A DNA stretch of 10,099 bases from contig JANLFZ010000097.1 of the NCBI GenBank assembly GCA_024653385.1, positions 1 through 10,099 on the forward strand. Direction: 5' to 3'. Positions 4,223 through 10,099 of this stretch are shown here, in pieces. Below the pieces are notes generated by a model. That model was not told the origin of the DNA and searched no databases. It saw only the letters and a list, made by a program, of their open reading frames with translations. This DNA is from Thermoguttaceae bacterium (lineage in GTDB: Bacteria > Planctomycetota > Planctomycetia > Pirellulales > Thermoguttaceae). Numbering within the stretch: the stretch's first letter is position 1; every line of letters begins with the position of its first letter. Position numbers and translations under genes: made by a program.

Positions 4223-6877
4223 TCAACCGTCATTCTCCGCCAAAGCGGTTTGACGAGCCTCGGCGCCCCGGGCGATCTGCGCGGCCACCGTGGCCAGCAG
4301 CTTCTCGCGCACGATGGGTTTGACCAAATAATCGTCGCACCCGCAATCGAGGCACTTCTTGCGGTCCTCGGGCATGGCGTGCGCGGTAAATGCAACGATC
4401 GGGCCGGCGAAACCCGACGCGCGGAGCCGTCGCGTCGCTTCGTAGCCATCCAGGACGGGCATCTGCATGTCCATGAGCACCACGTCGAAAGGCCGGCCTT
4501 GGTCGACGGCGGCCGTCGCGAGATCGAGAGCCGCCTGGCCATTGTCGGCCACGACGACCTCGGCGCCGGCTTTGCGCAGCAGGTGGGAGACCAATCGCTG
4601 ATTGTCCGGCCCGTCCTCAGCCAAGAGCACGCGGCAGCCCGGCGGGAGTTTCGCGACGACCGTAGGTACCTGGGGTTGGCGGCGCGTGCGGCACAGCGCA
4701 ACCGCTTCGTCGGCCGAAAGCCACCGCACGCCGTCAAGCGGGCCGGTTGGTACCGTCAAAGTGAAGGTGCTTCCTTGATTCGGAGCACTGGCGACCACCA
4801 GATCTCCGCCGAGCAGTTGGGCCAGCCGCTTGCTGATGCTCAGGCCAAGCCCGGTGCCGCCAAAGCGTCGGCTTGTCGAGGCGTCGGCCTGGGTAAACGG
4901 CCGGAACAGGCGATCGAGCACGTCGCGCGTCATGCCAATGCCGGTGTCGACGACCTCGATGCGAAGCCGGGGGCATTCGGTCGGGCCGTCGATCCGGGCG
5001 ATCAGGCGCACACTGCCCGACTCGGTAAACTTCACCGCGTTTCCGACCAGGTTGATCAGGATCTGGCGAAGCCGCATGGCGTCGGTGCGGATGGTCTCGG
5101 GCACGAGGCTGCGCCACTGGACCGCAAGGTCCAGCCTTTTCGCGTCGGCCCTGGGCCGCATGAGGGACACGACCTCGGCGAGGACCGCCTCGGGCGAGCA
5201 AGGTTTGTGCTCGATTGCCAGCTTGCCGGCCTCGATCTTCGAGAGGTCCAGCACGTCGTCGATAAGCCGGAGCAAGTGGTCGGCGTTCTGACGGATCACC
5301 TCGATGGGGTTCTCGGTGATGGTGTCGTCGAGACGTCCGGCGGGGACGTACTCGGCAAGCAGATCGACATAGCCGAGAATGGCGGTCATGGGCGTGCGGA
5401 TCTCGTGACTGACGTTGGCCAGGAACTCGCTCTTGGCCCGGTTGGCCGCCTCGGCCGCGTCGCGCGCCTCGGCCAGTTCGGCTTGGGCCTTGCGCCGGGC
5501 GTCGATATCCTGGCGGAGTCGTTGCTCGGTAGCTTTGAGGGCTTGTTCGACAAGTTTCCGCTCGGTGATATCGGTGATGAATCCTTCGAGGGCCACCACG
5601 TCTCCCTGTTCCGCGGAGATGCCCACCCCTTGTTCCCAAACCCACCGCTCTTCGCCGGTGGCCCGGCGGATGCGGTATTCCATGGTAAAGGGGCGGCTTT
5701 GAGCGATCGCCTCTTGCACGGAGTGCCTTACCCGGTCGCGGTCGTCCGGGTGAATCAGATCAACAAAGGCGGTGGCCGTTTCTCCGACGAGTTGGTCGGC
5801 CCGGTATCCCGTCAATGGCCGGCATCCTTGGCTGACGAACTCCATGGTCCAGCGCGCGTCGTTTCGGCAGCGGTAGGCCATGCCGGGCAAATTGCCCATG
5901 AGCGTGGTCAATTTGCGTTCGCTTTCGCGCAGGGCCTCGCCCACGCGGACGCGTTCGGCGATCTCGGCCTCGAGGCTCGCGGTGCGTTCCTTGACCCGCT
6001 GTTCGAGCGAATCGTGCAGGCGCCTTAGCCGGGCCGCCAGGGCGTTGTAGCTGCGGGCCACGGTGCCGATCTCGTCGTTGCCCGCCTCGGCGATGGGCGC
6101 CAAGGCGTCTTCGTCGGTTTGTGTCACGGCCGACTGCAAGTGCGCGGCAATGGCCGAGAGTCGCTTGCAGATCAGCCAGCGGAACGCCCATAAGAACGCT
6201 CCGGCAAGCGCCACCCCCGTGGGCACCATGACCCACAGCGCCTTGGCCGTCTCCGAGGCGGCGAGCGCATCCATGGCGGCGACCGGAATGCCCACCATGT
6301 CCAAGGCCACGACCTCGCCCACGGGCCATCCGAAGCCGGCCTCCGTCCCGTAGCGAGCCACGAGCGAGGCGGGCGCGTTTTCGGGCCGGCCATGGCATCG
6401 CACACAACTCGCTTCCATGCGGCGCGGCAGGCAGTGGACGACGTATTCGTGTCCGTCGATTTGGGCACGCCCGGTCCAATGGCCCGCCTCGGGATGCGCG
6501 CGGAAGTACGCAAGGAGCCGGCGCTCTTCGGGCCCAGCCGCGTTGGCCGGGTTGCGCGGATGGTCCGAAGAGAACTTCAAGAGGTAGTCGGGGAACTCGT
6601 TGCGGACTCGCTCGAAGACCCGGCGCGCAATGAACGACGTCGACATCAGCTCGGGGATGAACTCGTCCGGCCCGTACCGCTCGGCCAGTCGCGGGCGCAA
6701 CGTTTCGGCCACGTACTGGCGGATCGCCAGATCGAACTGGAGCCCCAGATCGGCCTGAGCCGCCGTCAGCACGCGCGCCTGCTCGCGCACCCCCAGCCAG
6801 GTGCGCGCCAGTCCAATGCCCATGATCAGCAGGGCAAACAGGCCCACGAGCATTAGGAACTTCGTGCGCAGCGTCAT
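4223..6877 (-). CDS. Hybrid sensor histidine kinase with periplasmic Tll0287-like (DUF3365) haem domain
   Basis: This membrane-bound hybrid kinase has 884 residues. The start at 6877 is chosen because AGGAG (6884-6888 on this strand) lies six bases upstream; the ATG 11 codons earlier has no such site. Order of parts: transmembrane helix about 6-25; periplasmic domain 26-212 with TSFIARRVFERVR, then the c-type haem motif CVRCH (158-162), then GFGWPVGEVVALDMVGIPVA, matching the Tll0287-like (DUF3365) family; second membrane helix 213-236; HAMP-like linker and coiled coil to about 320; PAS domain 322-440 (PAC end ITDITERK); HisKA with SHEIRTP, phospho-His491; HATPase with N box LINLVGNAVKF, DTGIGM and GGTGLGLSISK; C-terminal receiver about 748-872 with acidic pair in LLAEDGPDN, phospho-Asp803 in VLMDMQMP, Thr831 and Lys853. 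All catalytic residues are present. No HPt domain is fused, so transfer to an outside HPt protein or regulator is expected. Haem binding suggests sensing of redox, gas or a small ligand, which is inference. Confidence 0.95.
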   Translation of the reverse strand: MTLRTKFLMLVGLFALLIMGIGLARTWLGVREQARVLTAAQADLGLQFDLAIRQYVAETLRPRLAERYGPDEFIPELMSTSFIARRVFERVRNEFPDYLLKFSSDHPRNPANAAGPEERRLLAYFRAHPEAGHWTGRAQIDGHEYVVHCLPRRMEASCVRCHGRPENAPASLVARYGTEAGFGWPVGEVVALDMVGIPVAAMDALAASETAKALWVMVPTGVALAGAFLWAFRWLICKRLSAIAAHLQSAVTQTDEDALAPIAEAGNDEIGTVARSYNALAARLRRLHDSLEQRVKERTASLEAEIAERVRVGEALRESERKLTTLMGNLPGMAYRCRNDARWTMEFVSQGCRPLTGYRADQLVGETATAFVDLIHPDDRDRVRHSVQEAIAQSRPFTMEYRIRRATGEERWVWEQGVGISAEQGDVVALEGFITDITERKLVEQALKATEQRLRQDIDARRKAQAELAEARDAAEAANRAKSEFLANVSHEIRTPMTAILGYVDLLAEYVPAGRLDDTITENPIEVIRQNADHLLRLIDDVLDLSKIEAGKLAIEHKPCSPEAVLAEVVSLMRPRADAKRLDLAVQWRSLVPETIRTDAMRLRQILINLVGNAVKFTESGSVRLIARIDGPTECPRLRIEVVDTGIGMTRDVLDRLFRPFTQADASTSRRFGGTGLGLSISKRLAQLLGGDLVVASAPNQGSTFTLTVPTGPLDGVRWLSADEAVALCRTRRQPQVPTVVAKLPPGCRVLLAEDGPDNQRLVSHLLRKAGAEVVVADNGQAALDLATAAVDQGRPFDVVLMDMQMPVLDGYEATRRLRASGFAGPIVAFTAHAMPEDRKKCLDCGCDDYLVKPIVREKLLATVAAQIARGAEARQTALAENDG

Positions 6878-7198
6878 AACACTCTCCTCAGGGGGCGCTC
6901 TCTCAAACATAGTTCGGACGCCGCCGCGCTCGCCCGCCCGCCCGGCGCGACGCCGCCGAGTCGCCGTGCCGGTTGTACGGGCTGCGACGACCGTGCCCCA
7001 AAACCCCTTCCCGTGCGGGGGTTGCCCGGGCCGGCCCCATCGGGTTGTCGTTGGGGCGTTGGTCAGTTACGTTGAAAGGGTCCGAGGGGCTTGCGACGCC
7101 AGGTGCTTCGACGGCGCGGCGGTGTGGCTGGGTCCAGGTGCCGCGGCGTTGGGCACTTGCGAGGGGCTTGACGTATTCCGAGACGCGGGAGCGTGGTG
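6878..7198. other. Divergent intergenic region between the kinase and hydrolase genes
   Basis: About 320 bases separate two genes transcribed away from each other, so promoters for both should lie here. For the kinase, TATGTT (6906-6911, minus strand) is a possible -10 with no convincing -35. For the hydrolase see 7045-7073. A short inverted repeat, AACCCC (7002-7007) and GGGGTT (7018-7023), could form a weak hairpin. Reading frames extend through the region because stop codons are rare at this GC content, but none has a ribosome binding site or recognisable product. Confidence 0.5.
7045..7073 (+). promoter_or_regulatory. Possible promoter of the ceramidase-like gene
   Basis: TTGTCG (7045-7050) and TACGTT (7068-7073) are separated by exactly 17 bases and match the sigma-70 boxes at about 4/6 positions each. 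The leader would be about 115-120 bases. The boxes are weak and the call depends mainly on the spacing. Confidence 0.28.
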
Positions 7199-8584
7199 AT
7201 GATGAGACACTTCGCGATGGGATGGCTTCTCGTACTGGCCGCGGCGGCCTGGCTGCCGGCCCAACATGCCGCGCCGGTGCGCGTGGCCACGTTCCAGTGC
7301 GATGTCACGCCGCCGTTGGGCGGACACCCGATCATCTGGCTCAAGCCCCTGTCGACCGTGGAAGACCCGCTCTGGGCCAAGGGCATTGTGCTCGAGCAGG
7401 GCGACCAGCGGTACGTGATCTGCGCGGTGGACTGGTGCGGGCTGGGCAACTCGAGCCACCGCCTGTTCCGCGAGAAGATCGCGGCGGCGGCCGGCGTCGA
7501 TGTTTCCCGGGTCGCGGTGCAGACCGTCCATCAGCATACGGCCCCCTACACCGACGGCGATGCCCAACGCCTGCTCGACCAGACCGCCGCGCCGTTGCGC
7601 TACGTCGACTTCAAGTTCCTCGACGAGGTGACCGACCGGCTGGCCGCCGCGGTCAAGGAGTCGCTGGCGCATTTCCAGACGGTCGACGCGGTGGGGCATG
7701 GCGAGGCCAAGGTGGAACGTGTCGCCTCGAGCCGGCGCATCGTCACCCCCGACGGCAAACTGCACGGCCGAATGAGCGCGACGAAAGACGCGGCCCTGCG
7801 CGCCCTGCCCGAGGGGTTCATCGACCCCGTGCTCCGCACCGTGACGCTCGCGCGGGGCGACAAGCCCGTGGTCCGCCTGCACTACTACGCCACGCACCCG
7901 CAGAGCTTCTATCAGGACGCGCGGGCGTCGGCCGATGTCCCCGGCATCGCCCGCCAACGCATGGAGCAGAAGGAAGGGGTGTTCCAGATCTACTTTACGG
8001 GGTGTTCGGGCGATGTGGCGATGGGCAAGTACAACGACGGCACGCCGAAGGCCCGCGAGGAATTGGCCGGCCGGCTTTACGCGGGCATGGAGGCGGCCGT
8101 CGCGGCCACGAGGTACGCCCCCATCGGCCGGCTCCAGTGGCGCGCGCTGCCGGTCGTGTTGCCGCTACCTGCGGATGTGGAAGCGCGAGCCGCCAAGGAC
8201 CGTGCCCTCCTGGCCGATGCCAAGGCCGACCCGATCGCCCGGACGCTGGCCGCCTGCCGCCTGGCGTTCGTGGCACGCGCCAAGGAACCGCTCGAGATGA
8301 GCGGGCTGCGCATCGGCGCGGTCCACCTCCTCCACCTGCCCGGCGAGTGCATGGTCGAGTTCCAGCGCTTCGCCCAGGAGATCAAGCCGGGCGAGTTCCT
8401 CGCCGTGGCGGCGTACGGCGACCTGGGCCCGGGCTACATCTGCACCGAGCAGGCATTCCGCGAGGGCGGCTACGAGCCCAGCGCGTCGCGCGTGGCTCCC
8501 GACACCGAGCGCGTGCTCAAGGACGCCATCGTGCGGCTCATCGAGGGCATCTGCTGTTGCTCGGACCGCAACGACCGCAACTGA
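7199..8584 (+). CDS. Secreted neutral/alkaline ceramidase-like hydrolase
   Basis: This is a predicted exported zinc-dependent amidase of the neutral ceramidase superfamily, 461 residues from ATG 7199. GGGAG (7187-7191) is seven bases upstream; nearby GTG 7193, GTG 7196 and ATG 7202 are alternatives. A signal peptide covers about residues 1-24 (HFAMGWLLVLAAAAWLPAQHA). Landmarks of the N-terminal ceramidase domain: FQCDVTPPLGG; LEQGDQRYVICAVDWCGLG; the metal motif VHQHTAPY (His111 and His113); THPQSFY (His233) followed by SADVPGIARQRMEQ; FTGCSGDVAMGKY; LPGECMVEF (Glu383); and GDLGPGYICTEQAFREGGYE (Tyr413), where the family places its zinc-binding Glu and Tyr. The first motif is HQH rather than the HTHS common in the family. 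True neutral ceramidases are longer and carry an extra C-terminal domain, so the substrate may not be ceramide. Planctomycetes have many such paralogues. It converges on the PQQ-type gene with only 33 bases between. Confidence 0.88.
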   Translation: MMRHFAMGWLLVLAAAAWLPAQHAAPVRVATFQCDVTPPLGGHPIIWLKPLSTVEDPLWAKGIVLEQGDQRYVICAVDWCGLGNSSHRLFREKIAAAAGVDVSRVAVQTVHQHTAPYTDGDAQRLLDQTAAPLRYVDFKFLDEVTDRLAAAVKESLAHFQTVDAVGHGEAKVERVASSRRIVTPDGKLHGRMSATKDAALRALPEGFIDPVLRTVTLARGDKPVVRLHYYATHPQSFYQDARASADVPGIARQRMEQKEGVFQIYFTGCSGDVAMGKYNDGTPKAREELAGRLYAGMEAAVAATRYAPIGRLQWRALPVVLPLPADVEARAAKDRALLADAKADPIARTLAACRLAFVARAKEPLEMSGLRIGAVHLLHLPGECMVEFQRFAQEIKPGEFLAVAAYGDLGPGYICTEQAFREGGYEPSASRVAPDTERVLKDAIVRLIEGICCCSDRNDRN

Positions 8585-8588
8585 CCCC

Positions 8589-8613
8589 AGGGCAAAGTCC
8601 CCGGGAACGGATG
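8589..8613. repeat. Half copy of the dispersed repeat (copy D) between convergent genes
   Basis: Read on the minus strand, 8591-8610 is CCGTTCCCGGGGACTTTGCC. It matches the arm CCGTTCACGGGGACTGTCCC of copy C at 17 of 20 positions. On the plus strand CCCGGGAACGG (8600-8610) is identical to the right arm of copy A (514-524), and both continue with N-TGCG. The inner TTTTCGCG palindrome is missing, so only one arm is left. It fills nearly all of the 33 bases between the two stop codons, where it might act in transcript ending, but it has no full hairpin or T-run. Confidence 0.5.
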
Positions 8614-8617
8614 CGGC

Positions 8618-9841
8618 TCAGGGGAACACGAACAGGGTCACCGCGTCCTTGTCCTTGATGAACACGCGGTTGCCCGCAATCACCGGATGCGCGTACGTCG
8701 GCGTCTCGGCGACCTTGATCCGAGCCAGCTCTTCGTACTGCTTGTCGCTGGGCCGGAAGGCGATCAACTCGGAATTGCCGGGCAAGGCGAGGATGACCGA
8801 ACCGGCGTCGAGCACGGCCCCGAAGCGGTCGTGCTTGCCGGTGTCGGTCCAGAGCAATTTGCCCGTCTTCGCGTCCATGCAGAAGAAGTTGCCGCGGTCG
8901 GACAGTCCGAACAGCAGGCCGTCCTTGAGCACGGGCGTGTTGAACACCGTGCCGATCTCGGCGTTGGCCCACAGTTCCTTGGCGGCGAAGGCATCGCCTT
9001 GTTTTTCGATCTTGACGGCCCGGGTGCCTCGGCCTTGACCCGTGTAGATGACCGTCTGCCCGTCGACGATCGGCGTGACCGCGTTTTGAGCCCTGCGTTC
9101 GACTGGCGCGGCGACGCGCCAGAGCAGTTTGCCGTCGGCCAAGGCGATGCCCACGAGGCTCTGGTCGGTCTGGACCACGACTTGTCGGACGCCGTCGACG
9201 GTCATGAGCACGGGCGAGGCGTAGGCCGGCCCGTCGCCCGACCACTTCCACTTCGGCTTGCCCGACTCGAGGTCCAGCGCCAACACGACCCCGCTGTCTC
9301 GCCCGCCGAGGTGCGCGATGCACATTCCGTCGACCACCAACGGCGACATGGCGGTGAAGAACTGGGGCACGTCCTTGAACTCGTCGTTGCGCCACGCGAC
9401 CTTGCCCGTGGCCGCATCGAGGCACGAAAGCACTCCGCCAACGCCCAGCGTCACGACCTTCCCGTCGGCCACGGTGGGAGAGCTTCTGGGGCCCGGGTGC
9501 GAGGCGGCCGCCCCCTTGACGCTCGTGGCCGCGTACTTGTCTTGCCAGAGCACCTTGCCGTCGGTCGCGCTGAGGCACAGCGTCACTTCGTCGCCCCCCT
9601 GGCGCGCAAACACGTACAACTTGTCGCCCACCAGCGCCGGGGTGGAATCGCCCAAGCCCACGGTGGTCTTCCACTTCTCGGCGAGGGCCTTCGGCCATGC
9701 CTGAGGCGCGGTAAACCCGGCCAGCTTGCCGTCACGCTGCGGTCCGCGCCATTGCGGCCAATCCTGGGCCACCGCGCACGCCGTGGTCAGGAAGACCGCC
9801 AAAGAAGCCACGAACTTCGCCAGTCGAGGTGCGGTAGTCAT
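8618..9841 (-). CDS. Secreted PQQ-like beta-propeller repeat protein
   Basis: This exported 407-residue protein starts at ATG 9841, with GGGAG (9847-9851 on this strand) five bases upstream. Residues 1-25 are a signal peptide ending CAVA, followed by QDWPQWRGPQRDGK, the typical opening of a large planctomycete family annotated as PQQ-binding-like or BamB-like propellers. Blade-closing motifs recur: LSATDGKVLWQ (90-100), LDAATGKVAWR (141-151), LDLESGKPKWKW (189-200), IALADGKLLWR (232-242) and MDAKTGKLLWT (322-332). These are the A-x-D/T-G-K-x-x-W pattern of PQQ repeats and make up most of a seven- or eight-bladed propeller. There is no c-type haem and no quinoprotein dehydrogenase active site that I can see, so binding or scaffolding in the envelope is likelier than catalysis. 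Mature Cys residues at 89, 140, 174 and 321 are scattered. Its target is unknown. The frame extends upstream to 10087, but the signal peptide and ribosome binding site fix the start at 9841. Confidence 0.92.
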   Translation of the reverse strand: MTTAPRLAKFVASLAVFLTTACAVAQDWPQWRGPQRDGKLAGFTAPQAWPKALAEKWKTTVGLGDSTPALVGDKLYVFARQGGDEVTLCLSATDGKVLWQDKYAATSVKGAAASHPGPRSSPTVADGKVVTLGVGGVLSCLDAATGKVAWRNDEFKDVPQFFTAMSPLVVDGMCIAHLGGRDSGVVLALDLESGKPKWKWSGDGPAYASPVLMTVDGVRQVVVQTDQSLVGIALADGKLLWRVAAPVERRAQNAVTPIVDGQTVIYTGQGRGTRAVKIEKQGDAFAAKELWANAEIGTVFNTPVLKDGLLFGLSDRGNFFCMDAKTGKLLWTDTGKHDRFGAVLDAGSVILALPGNSELIAFRPSDKQYEELARIKVAETPTYAHPVIAGNRVFIKDKDAVTLFVFP

Positions 9842-9903
9842 GATCGCTCCCGTCCCATTGCCGTGAACCAACCGAAACCAAGCCGCACGCGCGGCACGGT
9901 CCC

Positions 9904-9930
9904 AAGATAGCACGTCGTCGGGGCGTGCAA
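9904..9930 (-). promoter_or_regulatory. Possible promoter of the PQQ-propeller gene
   Basis: On the minus strand TTGCAC (9925-9930) and TATCTT (9904-9909) resemble sigma-70 boxes, 4/6 or better each, but with a 15-base spacer, shorter than ideal. Transcription would start near 9897, giving a leader of about 55 bases before the ATG at 9841. Confidence 0.4.
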
Positions 9931-10099
9931 CAGGGATGGGGCACCGCCTTGATCCAGGTCCGGACCAACTCTCGCGGGGGGATTCGAGATGCTCGCGTAA
10001 GAATCGCCCTGCCTGTGTCGTATGAAAAATGGTTTGGGTGTGTGGGCAAACACCGGTCTGATCCATCGGCATTGCGAGTCGGCTCATGGTGCTCGAGCG

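Noticed and set aside
4157..4232. GTCCCGAAAGTCCGTCAACC in the convergent gap as another repeat copy or a terminator
   Set aside because: It only loosely resembles the repeat arm (AGTCC...GTCAA), runs into the kinase coding end, and forms no convincing hairpin with a T-run.
4250..6028. 592-codon open frame on the plus strand, antisense to the kinase
   Set aside because: It lies wholly inside a gene with complete kinase motifs. Its translation is low-complexity with no domain, and long antisense frames are expected at this GC content.
6973..8658. 561-codon plus-strand frame overlapping the ceramidase-like gene
   Set aside because: Its product is Arg/Gly/Pro-rich with no motif, while the other frame has a signal peptide, ribosome binding site and family landmarks.
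8687..9910. 407-codon plus-strand frame opposite the PQQ gene
   Set aside because: It is a mirror of the propeller gene with no ribosome binding site and no recognisable domain.
9931..10099. Upstream extension of the PQQ frame to 10087, or another gene at the right edge
   Set aside because: The signal peptide and ribosome binding site place the start at 9841. The extension has no motif, and the remaining bases show no supported gene.

Overview
The window is GC-rich (roughly 60-65% by eye) and looks like a planctomycete chromosome, most likely of the order Pirellulales; it may come from a metagenome assembly. Three features point there. One is a secreted PQQ-propeller protein whose mature end reads QDWPQWRGPQRDG. 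Another is a lipoprotein and a 276-residue hypothetical protein of types I recall from that group. The third is a set of mostly solitary genes with long gaps and no tight operons. The assignment rests on recognition, not on a database search.

Layout, left to right. (1) The 3' part of a CheY-like response regulator (3-383, +). (2) A 376-base gap holding copy A of a dispersed palindromic repeat and a possible promoter. (3) A conserved hypothetical protein (760-1590, +) whose N-terminal half resembles the DUF1016/YhcG N-terminal pattern. (4) A 334-base gap with repeat copies B and C facing each other. (5) A GGDEF diguanylate cyclase (2083-2943, +) whose membrane-anchor N-terminus (from 1925) lies in another frame; one missing G near 2038 explains the break. 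(6) A lipoprotein with a long disordered tail (3080-4156, +). (7) Convergent to it, a large hybrid histidine kinase (4223-6877, -) with a periplasmic Tll0287-like (DUF3365) domain carrying a c-type haem motif. (8) Divergent from the kinase, a secreted neutral-ceramidase-like hydrolase (7199-8584, +). (9) Convergent to that, a secreted PQQ-type beta-propeller protein (8618-9841, -). Half a copy of the same repeat (copy D) fills the 33-base gap between 8 and 9.

How the genes may work together: the left two thirds is rich in signalling (receiver protein, diguanylate cyclase with an intact inhibitory site, haem-type hybrid kinase). The kinase ends in its own receiver and has no HPt domain, so its phosphorelay partner is not visible here. 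The right third encodes two exported proteins that are not obviously linked to signalling. Nothing shows that the window is one pathway. The most unusual feature is the repeat family: three substantial copies and one half copy, all between genes, one of which supplies the stop codon of a gene. I saw no tRNA, rRNA, CRISPR array, transposase gene or phage gene.
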